Source: Thermoflexus hugenholtzii
Lineage (GTDB): Bacteria > Chloroflexota > Anaerolineae > Thermoflexales > Thermoflexaceae
Length of the DNA: 64,000 nt
Assembly (NCBI RefSeq): GCF_018771565.1
Contig: NZ_CP076326.1
Span: 1,798,001-1,862,000, forward strand
Direction of reading: 5' to 3'
Shown here: one piece after another, positions 27,498-36,333 of the stretch
Layout: each line of letters opens with the position of its first letter
Numbering within the stretch: position 1 is the stretch's first letter
The notes under the pieces: generated by a model
What the model was told of the DNA's origin: nothing
The model's input: only the letters and a program-made list of their open reading frames with translations
The model's database searches: none
Made by a program: the position numbers and the translations under genes

Positions 27498-28814
27498 CTA
27501 TCCGATCCCCGCGGGGATCGTCTCGTAGATGTGGGGCAACGGCGGGACTGGGGCCTCCCGGATGCGCACCGCCCGGGAGAGCCAGGCCTCCGCCTCCGCG
27601 AGCCGCTCCTCCGCGTTGGCGTGCACCGTGAACAGGGGCTCGCCCCGCCGCACCGGATCGCCCACCTTGCGATGGACCAGGATCCCCACCGCGGGATCGA
27701 TGGGCTCCCCCTTCTTCGTCCGTCCGGCCCCCAGGGCCACGGCGGCCATGCCGACTTCGTAAGCCCGCATCTCGGCGATGTATCCATCGGCGGGCGCCGG
27801 GATCTCCCGGATCAGGCGGGCTCGGGGAAGGCGCTCCGGCTCCTCGATCTGCTCCACATCCCCGCCCTGGGCGGCCACCAGGGCGCGGAACTTCTCCCAG
27901 GCGGCCCCGGAGGACAGCGTCTCCTCCGCCAGCCGGCGGCCCTCCGCCACGCTCCCCGCCCGGCCGCCCAGATACAGCATGTAGGCGGCGATGGTCAGGC
28001 AATGCTCCCGGAAATCCTGCGGCCCATCGCTCCGCAGCGTGGCGATGGCCTCCTTCACCTCCAGGGCGTTGCCGACCGCCTCGCCCAGGGGCTGGTTCAT
28101 ATCCGAGATCACCGCCACCACCCGCCGGCCCAGCGCGAATCCGATGTCGACCATCCGCTGGGCCAGGGCCCGCGCGTCCTCCAGGGTCTTCATAAAGGCG
28201 CCGTTGCCGACCTTAACGTCCAGCACGATGGCGTCGGCCCCCGCGGCGATCTTCTTGCTCATGATCGAGGCGGCGATCAGCGGGATGCTGGGGACGGTCC
28301 CGGTGACGTCCCGCAGGGCGTAGAACTTCCCATCCGCGGGCGCCAGGTCCGCCGACTGGCCGCAGAGGACGGCGCCGACCCGCCGGAGCTGCTCCCGGAA
28401 CTCCTCCACGGTGAGCTCCACCCGGAAGCCCCGGATGGACTCCAGCTTGTCGATGGTCCCGCCGGTGAAGGAGAGGCCCCGGCCGCTCATCTTGCCCACG
28501 GGCAGGCCGGCGGCGGCCACCAGAGGCACCACCACCAGGCTGACCTTGTCGCCCACCCCGCCCGTGGAGTGCTTGTCCACCACCACCGGGGCGATATCGT
28601 GGAGATCCAGCACCCGCCCGGAGTAGGCCATGGCCAGGGTGAGGTCGGCCGTCTCCCGGGGCGTCATCCCGCGGAAGTAAACGGCCATCAGGAAAGCGGC
28701 GGCCTGGTAATCCGGGATCTCCCCGCGCGTGAAGCCCTCGACGAAGAACCGGATCTCCTCCGGGCTCAGCTCATAGCCGTCGCGCTTTTTCTCAATGATC
28801 TCCACCGCGCGCAT
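27498..28814 (-). CDS. pdp: Pyrimidine-nucleoside phosphorylase
   Basis: The start at 28814 is supported by GAGGTGG; a longer frame upstream has no ribosome site. The 438-residue product has the phosphate-binding motif [10 protein letters not shown] at residues 81-90 and the family signature [16 protein letters not shown]. It cleaves uridine or thymidine with phosphate in nucleoside salvage. The length and conserved C-terminal domain ([22 protein letters not shown]) fit Pdp/DeoA. The gene starts right beside repeat array 2. Confidence 0.93.
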   Translation of the reverse strand: MRAVEIIEKKRDGYELSPEEIRFFVEGFTRGEIPDYQAAAFLMAVYFRGMTPRETADLTLAMAYSGRVLDLHDIAPVVVDKHSTGGVGDKVSLVVVPLVAAAGLPVGKMSGRGLSFTGGTIDKLESIRGFRVELTVEEFREQLRRVGAVLCGQSADLAPADGKFYALRDVTGTVPSIPLIAASIMSKKIAAGADAIVLDVKVGNGAFMKTLEDARALAQRMVDIGFALGRRVVAVISDMNQPLGEAVGNALEVKEAIATLRSDGPQDFREHCLTIAAYMLYLGGRAGSVAEGRRLAEETLSSGAAWEKFRALVAAQGGDVEQIEEPERLPRARLIREIPAPADGYIAEMRAYEVGMAAVALGAGRTKKGEPIDPAVGILVHRKVGDPVRRGEPLFTVHANAEERLAEAEAWLSRAVRIREAPVPPLPHIYETIPAGIG

Positions 28815-28921
28815 GGGGCCACCTCGCCGGATTGAGGATCGCGCGCCCCGGCGGCCCGGGCCGCGCGGAATGAGTTCCCTCCTCAATCATAATCGAGTGG
28901 CACGCGCTCTGTGGAGAACCG

Positions 28922-29510
28922 GGATATGTCTCTTCACGCCGATTGGAAATCGGCCTTCTCAGACGCTCACGCGCCAGGCGTCGGCCCCCGCCGACGCAAA
29001 AGAACACCCTCCCGGTCGGCGCAGGCCTTCACGCCGATTGAAATCGGCCTCCCCAGGCGCTTACGCGCCAAGCGTCGGCCTCCGCCGACGCAAGAGACGC
29101 ACTTTCGGTCGGCGCAGGCCGACCGTTGGCCGAAGGCCCCTGGAGGCCGAATTCATTCGGCGCACCCCGCGCCAGGCGTCGGCCTCCGCCGACGCAAAGA
29201 GCGCTTTTCCGGTCGGCGCAGGCCGACCGTCGGCCGGAGGCCCCCCGAGGTCGAATTCATTCGACGCCCAAGGCCTTCACGCCGATTGAAATCGGCCTTC
29301 TCAGGCGCTGCGCACCAGGCATCAGCCTCCGCCGACACAAGAGACGCCTTACTGATCGGCGCAGGCTCTCATGCCGATTGAAATCGGCCTCCACGGGCGC
29401 TCCGCGCCAAGCGTCGGCCTCCGCCGACGCAAAACCCCTTCCCGGTCAGCGCAGGCCGACCGTCGGCCGAAGGTCCTCCAGGCCGAATTCATTCGGCATT
29501 CAAAGCAGGC
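28922..29510 (-). repeat. Family B multi-hairpin repeat array 2, left block
   Basis: The same hairpins as array 1 occur here in opposite orientation, recognised by CGAATTCATTCG (at about 29148, 29251 and 29486) and GCCGATTGAAATCGGC. The block ends just before the transposase gene region. Confidence 0.88.
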
Positions 29511-29593
29511 GATTCGCCAAAGGACTCCGCACCAAGAGATCGGTCTTCCAAAAACCCCTCGTGCCTGACATAGGCCCGGGCCCGCATCCCTTC

Positions 29594-30028
29594 TCAGTTA
29601 GAATCAGGCTCGGTCTCCTCGGAGACAGATTCCAGTTCCGTGATCAGGCTACCCGCTTGATGATGTTCCTTCTGCCGCTGGATATAGGCCACAATTCGCT
29701 CCACATCCCAACGGCTGACGCTGAAGGCGCCGTAGAAGCCCTGCCACTTGAAGGGCAACCCCGGTCTCAACACATCGTTGACAAAATGGGAGGAAACGCC
29801 CTTCAGTCGTTTGACCAGCTCGGCCACCGTGACTGTGCTGGGCATCTGAACCAGAACGTGCAGGTGGTCAGGCACGCTGTTCAGAGCCAGAACTGTGCAA
29901 CCCATTTTCTGGGCTTCGAGAGCGATCACCCGGTGCAATGGTCGCTCGATCGCCGGCGTAATGAGCGGAAGTCGATCCCATGTTGCCCAGACCAGATGGA
30001 TATAAATCGCAAGGGTGTCCCGAGGCAT
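29594..30028 (-). CDS. tnpA: Y1/HUH transposase, IS200/IS605 TnpA or REP-associated (RAYT) type
   Basis: The 144-residue product is a single-tyrosine HUH transposase. The HUH pair is H55 and H57 in PDHLHVLV, and the catalytic tyrosine is Y115 in VAYIQRQKEHH, with the usual downstream Q119. The WQGFYGAFSVS block is characteristic of the Y1 transposase family. The C-terminus is shorter than in many relatives. No tnpB accompanies it and classical IS200 ends were not identified. Instead the gene sits inside family B repeats, with blocks on both sides, a layout reminiscent of REP-associated tyrosine transposases. It appears intact. Confidence 0.88.
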   Translation of the reverse strand: MPRDTLAIYIHLVWATWDRLPLITPAIERPLHRVIALEAQKMGCTVLALNSVPDHLHVLVQMPSTVTVAELVKRLKGVSSHFVNDVLRPGLPFKWQGFYGAFSVSRWDVERIVAYIQRQKEHHQAGSLITELESVSEETEPDSN

Positions 30029-30072
30029 GATCCGAATCCCCGAATGGCTTGGGTCAGATTGATTATGGCCCT

Positions 30073-31068
30073 CATTCTCGGCCGGCGCAGGCTTTCACGC
30101 CAATTGAAATCAGCCTCCACAGGCGCTTCATGCCAGGCGTCGGCCTCCGCCAACGCAGGATGCCCTTTCGGTCGGCGCAGGCCAACCATTGGCCAAAGGC
30201 CCCTGGAGGCCGAATTCATTCGGCACGCATGCCGACCGCCGAAGGCTTTCACGCCGATTAAAATCGGCCTCCCCAGGCGCTGCGCGCCAGGCGTCGGCCT
30301 CCGCCGACACAAAGAGCGCTTTTCCGGTCGGCGCAGGCCGACCGTCGGCCGAAGGCCCCTGGAGGCCGAATTCATTCGGCGCACCCCGCGCCAGGCGTCG
30401 GCCTCCGCCGACGCAAAGAGCGCTTTTCCGGTCGGCGCAGGCCGACCGTCGGCCGAAGGCCTTGGCGCCGATTGAAATCGGCCTCCTCAGGCGCTGGCGC
30501 GCCAGGCGTCGGCCTCCGCCGACGCAAAGAGCGCTTTTCCGGTCGGCGCAGGCCGACCGTCGGCCGAAGGCCCCTGGAGGCCGAATTCATTCGGCGCACC
30601 CCGCGCCAGGCGTCGGCCTCCGCCGACGCAAAGAGCGCTTTTCCGGTCGGCGCAGGCCGACCGTCGGCCGAAGGCCTTCACGCCGATTGAAATCGGCCTT
30701 CTCAGGCGCTCACGCGCCAGGCGTCGGCCTCCGCCAACGCAAAGAACACCCTCCCGGTCGGCGCAGGCCGACCGTCGGCCGAAGGCCCCCCGAAGTCGAA
30801 TTCATTCGACGGGCAGGCCGACCGTTGGCCGAAAGCCCCCCAGGCCGAATTCATTCGGCGCACCCCGCGCCAGGCGTCGGCCTCCGCCGACGCAAAGAGG
30901 CCTTTTTCGGTCGGCGCAGGCCGACCGTCGGCCGAAGGCCCCCCAAGGTCGAATTCATTCGACGGGCAGGCCGACCGTCGGCCGTAGGCCCTTTGAGGCC
31001 GAATTCATTCGGCGCGCAGGCCGACCCTCAGCGGAAGGCCTCCCCAGGCCGAATTCATCCGGCGCATT
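30073..31068 (-). repeat. Family B multi-hairpin repeat array 2, right block
   Basis: About 1 kb of family B units is in the same orientation as the left block, with CGAATTCATTCG cores at about 30210, 30368, 30584, 30798, 30848, 30951, 31000 and a decayed copy near 31050. Towards the right end the units shorten to little more than core plus GGCCGACCGTCGGCC hairpins. It abuts the ThyX-like gene. Confidence 0.9.
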
Positions 31069-31153
31069 TAGGAGGCCTCCCAACCAGGCTCCCCATGGCG
31101 CGGCCTTGTGATAGCATGGCAGAGCGATGCCTGGCCCGGAAAGGAGGAACGGC

Positions 31154-32596
31154 ATGCGGGAGCGGCGGATCTACCTGCTGGATCCGCGCAGATACCGGCC
31201 GGAGGTCATCGCCGTGGCCTTCGCCAAGACCAGCCGCAGCCCCGAGCCCTTCGACGTCATCGCCGAGGGCTTGAGCGACGAGTCCGCGGCCCAGTTCCAC
31301 GAGAAATGGGTGGTGGGCTACGGCCACGCCTCGGTGGCCGAGCACGCCGTCCTCCACATCGCCTTCGAGAACATCTCCCGCCTGGCCGCCGAGGCCATCG
31401 AAGGGGTGCGGCTGGCCTCCTTTACGGAGAAGTCCACCCGCTTCCAGATCCTCGACCGGGAGGCTTTCTACCTGCCGCCGGAGATCGCCGCTTCCCCCTT
31501 CCGGGAGGCTTACGCCGAGACGATGACGCGGCTGTTCGAGACCTACCACGCCGCCCTGGAGCCCGTCCGTCGGGTGATGGAGGGCTGGTTCCCCCGCCGC
31601 CCGGAGGAGAGCGAGGGGGCCTACCGCACCCGGCTGCGGATCCGGGCCATGGACGCCTGCCGCTACCTGCTGCCCACCGCCACCCTGACCAACGTGGGGA
31701 TGACGGTGAACGCCCGCGCCCTGGAGCACGGCCTCCGCAAATGGCTCTCCCACCCCCTCGCGGAGGTCCGGGAGATCGCCGCAACGGTGAAGGCCGTGGC
31801 CCTCCGAGAGGTCCCCACCCTCCTCAAATACGCCGAGCCCAACGCCTACCTCCGGACCAGCGCGGAGCGCCTGCGGCAATGGGCCTGCGCCCTCCCCGAA
31901 GACCCCGAACCCCGGGATGGGGTCCGGCTGATCGCCTGGGACCCGGAGGCCGAGGTCCGCTTCATCGCCGCCTGCCTCTACCGGTTCCGGGCCCTCAGCT
32001 ACGAAGGAGCCCTCCGGCAGGTCCGGGCGATGCGCCCGGAGGAGCGGCGGGAGGTTCTGGAGGCCGCCCTGGGCGGCCGCACCCCCTTCGACCCGCCCGT
32101 CCGGGAGCTGGAGCACATCGTCTACACCTTCGATTGCCTGATGGACGAGGGCGCCTATTATGATCTCAAGCGGCACCGGATGATGACCCAGACGCCCCAG
32201 GCCCTGACCGCCGCCTATGGCTACGCGGTCCCCCGGGCGATCGAGGAAGCCGGCCTGGGGGCCGCGTATCGGACAGCGGTGGAGGCGGCCATCGCGCTGT
32301 GGGAGCGCATGCATCCGGTCATCGGAGAGGCGGCGGCCTACGCGCTGCCCAACGCCGTCTATCGGCGGGTGCTGATGACCATGAACCTGCGGGAGGCCTA
32401 TCACCTGTGCCGCTTGCGGGGCGGCCCCAACGGCCACTTCGCCTATCGCTACATCGCCATGCGGATCTACGAGGCCATCCGCGCCGTGCACCCAACCCTG
32501 GCGGCCTACATGGGCTGCGAGGCGTATCCTCCCTCGGAGGAGATCGCCGCCCGGTTCGGCGGGGTGGCCCATCCCGAGGCGACCCCGACGACCTGA
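31154..32596 (+). CDS. thyX: Two-domain ThyX-like (FAD-dependent thymidylate synthase) protein
   Basis: The start at 31154 is set by AAGGAGG six bases upstream. At 480 residues the product is about twice a usual ThyX. The N-terminal half has VVGYGHASVAEHAVLHIAFE and the FTEKSTRF segment that corresponds to the S-x-R-Y part of the ThyX motif, but the preceding RHR is changed to GVR. The C-terminal half has LEHIVYTFDCL and an intact RHR (residues in LKRHRMMTQTPQAL), but the motif serine is replaced by Ala. The two halves together therefore carry one complete motif. It probably methylates dUMP to dTMP with folate and FADH2, though activity is an inference. Confidence 0.72.
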   Translation: MRERRIYLLDPRRYRPEVIAVAFAKTSRSPEPFDVIAEGLSDESAAQFHEKWVVGYGHASVAEHAVLHIAFENISRLAAEAIEGVRLASFTEKSTRFQILDREAFYLPPEIAASPFREAYAETMTRLFETYHAALEPVRRVMEGWFPRRPEESEGAYRTRLRIRAMDACRYLLPTATLTNVGMTVNARALEHGLRKWLSHPLAEVREIAATVKAVALREVPTLLKYAEPNAYLRTSAERLRQWACALPEDPEPRDGVRLIAWDPEAEVRFIAACLYRFRALSYEGALRQVRAMRPEERREVLEAALGGRTPFDPPVRELEHIVYTFDCLMDEGAYYDLKRHRMMTQTPQALTAAYGYAVPRAIEEAGLGAAYRTAVEAAIALWERMHPVIGEAAAYALPNAVYRRVLMTMNLREAYHLCRLRGGPNGHFAYRYIAMRIYEAIRAVHPTLAAYMGCEAYPPSEEIAARFGGVAHPEATPTT

Positions 32597-32620
32597 TATC
32601 TTCCGCTCAGGAGGCCATCG

Positions 32621-33997
32621 ATGACGGAGCCACGACAGCAGGCCCTGGAATACGTCCGGCGGAACCAGGATCGGTTCCTGGAGGAGCTGAAGGACTTCCT
32701 CCGCATCCCCTCGGTGTCCACCGACCCGGCCCACCGCGCCGATGTCGAACGGGCCGCGGCCTGGGTCGCCGAGCGGCTGCGGGCCGCCGGCGCCCCGCAT
32801 GTGGAGATCATGCCCACCGGCGGCCATCCCGTGGTCTATGGGGAGGCCCCGGCGGCGCGGGCCGATGCCCCCACGGTGCTGGTCTACGGCCACTACGACG
32901 TGCAGCCGCCGGACCCGCTGGAGGAATGGGAGAGCGGGCCCTTTGAGCCCACGGTGCGGGGGGAGAACCTCTACGCCCGCGGGGCTTCGGACATGAAGGG
33001 CCAGGTCATGGCCTCCATCGCCGCCTTCGAGGCCGTCGCCCGCAGCGGCCCCCTCCCCGTCCACGTGAAGTTCCTGATCGAAGGGGAGGAGGAGATCGGC
33101 TCCCCCAGCCTCCCCGCCTTCCTCGCCGCCCACACGGACCGGCTCCGGGCCACCATCTCCCTCAACCCGGACGCCGGGATGATCGCCCCGGACCTGCCGA
33201 CCATCACCTACGGGCTGCGGGGCCTGGCCTACTTCGAGCTGCGGGTCTACGGGCCGGCCCACGACCTGCACTCCGGCCTCTACGGCGGCGTGGTCCACAA
33301 CCCGGCCCAGGTCCTCTGTGAGCTGATCGCCGGCATGCACGACGCCGAGGGCCGGGTCACCCTCCCCGGGTTCTACGACCGGGTCCGCCCCCTGAGCGAG
33401 GAGGAGCGGGCGGAGCTGGCCCGTCTCCCCATGGACGAAGCCTTTTATCTGCGCAACACCGGCGCGCCCGCCCTGTGGGGAGAGGCCGGCTACACGCCGG
33501 TGGAACGGGCCACCGCCCGGCCGACCCTCGAGGTCAACGGGCTGCTGGCCGGCTTCACCGGCCCCGGCGCCAAAACCGTGCTGCCCGCCTCCGCCATGGC
33601 CAAGATCTCCATGCGGCTGGTGCCGGACCAGGATCCCGATGAGGTCTATGAGCAGCTGCGGCGCTACCTGGAGGAGCGGGCGCCCCGGACCGTGCGGTGG
33701 GAGCTGATCCGGATGGCGGGGGTGCGGGCCTCCCTCACCGACCGCCGGCATCCCGCCGTGCAGGCCCTCTCCCAGGCTCTGGAGGCCGTCTGGGGGCGAC
33801 GCCCCGCCTTCAAACGGGAGGGCGGCACCATCCCCATCGTCACCCAGCTCCGCGAGCTCCTAAAGGTGGAATCCGTGCTCACCGGCTTCGGCCTGCCCGA
33901 CGATCGCGTCCACGCCCCCAACGAGAAGCTCCACCTGCCCACCTGGGCCCGCGGCATCGAAGCCCTGACCCTGTTCTTCTACAACTATGGGGGATAG
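32621..33997 (+). CDS. M20 family dipeptidase/metallopeptidase
   Basis: The 458-residue product has the M20 metal site: GHYDVQPP (His, Asp), ASDMKGQ (bridging Asp) and EGEEEIGS (catalytic Glu and ligand). A lid dimerisation domain sits in the middle and GTIPIV near residue 405. The length and YGHYDVQP signature fit the M20 dipeptidase (CNDP/PepV-like) group. AGGAGG precedes the ATG. The stop overlaps the helicase start by 11 bases. Confidence 0.9.
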   Translation: MTEPRQQALEYVRRNQDRFLEELKDFLRIPSVSTDPAHRADVERAAAWVAERLRAAGAPHVEIMPTGGHPVVYGEAPAARADAPTVLVYGHYDVQPPDPLEEWESGPFEPTVRGENLYARGASDMKGQVMASIAAFEAVARSGPLPVHVKFLIEGEEEIGSPSLPAFLAAHTDRLRATISLNPDAGMIAPDLPTITYGLRGLAYFELRVYGPAHDLHSGLYGGVVHNPAQVLCELIAGMHDAEGRVTLPGFYDRVRPLSEEERAELARLPMDEAFYLRNTGAPALWGEAGYTPVERATARPTLEVNGLLAGFTGPGAKTVLPASAMAKISMRLVPDQDPDEVYEQLRRYLEERAPRTVRWELIRMAGVRASLTDRRHPAVQALSQALEAVWGRRPAFKREGGTIPIVTQLRELLKVESVLTGFGLPDDRVHAPNEKLHLPTWARGIEALTLFFYNYGG

Positions 33998-36080
33998 CGT
34001 CCCTCGGCCTCTCGATCGGATCCCCCGGGGATCCCGCATCATGGTCCTGGTGAAAGGGCCGCCGGGATCGGGCAAATCCACGGTGGTCCCCTTCCTGCTG
34101 GCAGCGTGGGCCGACCAGCCGGCGATGGTGGCGGTCCCCACCCGGGCCGCCGCCATCTCCCTGGCGTGGTATGTGAACCACCGCACCCGCGATGGGGTCT
34201 ACGAGCTGCCGCCGGACCTCCACCCGGATGTCTATGAGCTGGCAGGGGGGCCTCGGCTGATCCTGAGGGGCCGCGTGGGCTACGCCGTGCGGGGCAGCCA
34301 TACCCTCCCCTACGGCATGCTCGACGTGCACGTGGCCTACGTCACCACCGGAATCCTCATCCAATACATCCTGAGCCAGGGCCTCTCGGAGATCTTCCCC
34401 ATCGTGGATGAGGTCCACCTGCGCCAGATGGAGGGGGACCTGGCCTTCGCCCTCATCGTGAAGGAAGGCCGCCCCTTCGCGGTGATGTCGGCCACCATGG
34501 AGCGGGTGGAGGAGCGCCTCGCCCGCATCGCCCGGCGGTTCGGCTACGAGATCGTGGAGATCGAGCTCCCGGCCCCCCAGTATCCCATCCGCCTCATCGA
34601 ATGGCCGGTGCGCTTCTCCACCCGGGTCGATCAGCCCGCCCGGGTGGTCCTCCAGGCCCTCCGCCGCTACCGACAGCTCCGGTTCCAGGGGACCCAGGTG
34701 GAGGTCGGGGAGGATGAGATCCGCATCGCCCATCTGGGCGTTCCCCTCCACGCCCTGATCTTCATGCCGGGCGTGCGGGAGATCGAGGCCACCGTGGAGG
34801 CGCTGCGCACCCAGTTCCGCAACGAGGTGATCCCCCTCTACGGGGCCATGGCCGTGAGCGAGCAGGAGGCCGTGGTGGAGAAGGCGGCCGACCGCAGCGC
34901 CACCCGCATCTTCGTCAGCACCGAGCTGGCCGGGGTGTCGCTGACGATGAACGCCGGCCTGGTGCTGGACCTGGGGCTGGTGCGCCGGAGCGAGGCGGAC
35001 ACCCGGGGGTTCGTCCGGCTGCCGGTGGTGCCCATCTCCCAGGCCGAGGCCGCCCAGCGGGCGGGCCGGGCGGGCCGGACCGCGCCGGGGCTCTGCATCC
35101 GATGCTTCCGGATGGCGGAGCTGCGGGAGGCCGCCCGGCCTCCGGAGACCCAGCGGACCTCTCCGGAGCGCATCGTGCTGGTGGGGGCGGCCCTGGGGCT
35201 GTCGGTGCGGGAGCTGCCGCTGCCGGACCCGCCCTCCCGGGAGGCGGTGGAGGAGGCCGTTCGGCTGTTGCGGCGGCTGGAGGCCCTGGATCCCCGGGGG
35301 CGGATCACGCCGCGGGGGTATCAGATCCTGGAGCTGGGCCTCCCCGCCCGCCTGGCCGTCCCGTTGCTTGTGGCCCGGGCCGCCGGCGAGGCGGAGGAGA
35401 TCCTCGACGGCCTGATCGCCGCAGTCTCCCTGCTGGCGGTGGGGCGGCCGTGGCGGCTGCCGGGATACGGCCCGCCGCCGAACCGGCAGGGGGACCTCAA
35501 CGCCGCCCTGGGCGCCCTGATCCGCTACATGCATCGCTACGCCCGGGACCCCTCGGCGGCGGCGGAGGAGGCCCGGGCCCAGGGGTTCGCCGACCGGGTG
35601 CTGGACGAGGCGGCCAACATCTATCTGCCGGACCTGCGATCCCGGCTGCGCCTGCTGTTCGCCGAGGAGGATGGGGGATGGGATCGCGCCATCCCGGAGC
35701 ACATCGACGAGCGGCGGCTGGCCGGGTATCTGGCGGCGGGCTTCCCCGATATGGTGGGGCTGGTGGACTGGAAGCGGCGGACCCTGGAGACGCCGGATGT
35801 GATCTGCTGGATCGGACGGGATTCGGGGTTCTGGCGGGCCTATGAGGAGGAGCGGCCGCCCCTGGCCATCGCCTTATCCGGCACCTTCTCGGCGGAGGGG
35901 GCGCGCATCGCCACGGCGATGATCCCGGTGGACCCGGAGGATCTCATCCGGCTGGGGGTGGCGCGGGTGAAGGAGCGGCGGACGGTGCGGGCGCGCGGCC
36001 GGACGCGGGAGGAGGCGCTCCTGATCTGGCGGGGCGTGGAGCGGACCATGGCCGTGCGCCTGATCATGGAGGCGGATTGA
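33987..36080 (+). CDS. DEAH-like (DEVH) superfamily 2 helicase
   Basis: The 697-residue product has Walker A GPPGSGKST (about 25-33), the motif II variant DEVH in FPIVDEVHLRQ, motif III SAT in AVMSATM, and motif VI QRAGRAGRT. The order and spacing resemble HrpA/HrpB or DEAH RNA helicases, but the protein is shorter than HrpB and lacks a recognisable HrpB C-terminal domain. It has no HD nuclease and is not Cas3, despite lying next to the CRISPR array. No good ribosome site precedes the overlapping ATG; Met-19 at 34041 is an alternative. A strong terminator separates it from the array. Confidence 0.8.
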   Translation: MGDSVPRPLDRIPRGSRIMVLVKGPPGSGKSTVVPFLLAAWADQPAMVAVPTRAAAISLAWYVNHRTRDGVYELPPDLHPDVYELAGGPRLILRGRVGYAVRGSHTLPYGMLDVHVAYVTTGILIQYILSQGLSEIFPIVDEVHLRQMEGDLAFALIVKEGRPFAVMSATMERVEERLARIARRFGYEIVEIELPAPQYPIRLIEWPVRFSTRVDQPARVVLQALRRYRQLRFQGTQVEVGEDEIRIAHLGVPLHALIFMPGVREIEATVEALRTQFRNEVIPLYGAMAVSEQEAVVEKAADRSATRIFVSTELAGVSLTMNAGLVLDLGLVRRSEADTRGFVRLPVVPISQAEAAQRAGRAGRTAPGLCIRCFRMAELREAARPPETQRTSPERIVLVGAALGLSVRELPLPDPPSREAVEEAVRLLRRLEALDPRGRITPRGYQILELGLPARLAVPLLVARAAGEAEEILDGLIAAVSLLAVGRPWRLPGYGPPPNRQGDLNAALGALIRYMHRYARDPSAAAEEARAQGFADRVLDEAANIYLPDLRSRLRLLFAEEDGGWDRAIPEHIDERRLAGYLAAGFPDMVGLVDWKRRTLETPDVICWIGRDSGFWRAYEEERPPLAIALSGTFSAEGARIATAMIPVDPEDLIRLGVARVKERRTVRARGRTREEALLIWRGVERTMAVRLIMEAD

Positions 36081-36142
36081 GGCGCAGAGGCGGGATCGGC
36101 CTCATCGCCGGGTGTGTCCCGATTTTGTCAGGCCTGGCCGCT

Positions 36143-36178
36143 TTGTAGGACAACTGCTCGCAGTTGTCCTACAATTTT
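36143..36178 (+). terminator. Perfect hairpin followed by a short T run
   Basis: Arms TTGTAGGACAACTGC (36143-36157) and its exact complement (36160-36174) surround a TC dinucleotide, then TTTT follows. It begins with GTAGGA like the family A repeats, so it may be a separate REP-like palindrome. It lies 63 bases past the helicase stop. Confidence 0.55.
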
Positions 36179-36222
36179 CTCCTCGCGCCGGAGGGGAGGC
36201 CCGGCTCGGCGGGAGCCGATGA

Positions 36223-36262
36223 GGAGCGGGGGGCGCAGCGCCGCGCCCCCCGCTCCTTTTTT
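36223..36262 (+). terminator. Strong Rho-independent terminator after the helicase gene
   Basis: A 14-base stem (GGAGCGGGGGGCGC with exact complement), a six-base loop and six T residues (36257-36262). It should stop plus-strand transcription before the CRISPR array. Confidence 0.88.
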
Positions 36263-36333
36263 CCCGGGGCGCGCGGGAGATGAAGTCCGATCACTCCCTA
36301 CCCGGTCAGCTTCATCGCCAACCCCTTCTCGCC

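Noticed and set aside
29126-31274. Long open frames across array 2, one of 449 residues spanning the transposase gene
   Set aside because: They read through non-coding repeats and antisense to tnpA; codon pattern and composition are those of the repeat DNA.
33987-36080. Helicase as a Cas3 or other Cas protein
   Set aside because: It has no HD domain or Cas-specific motif, and a strong terminator separates it from the oppositely transcribed array.
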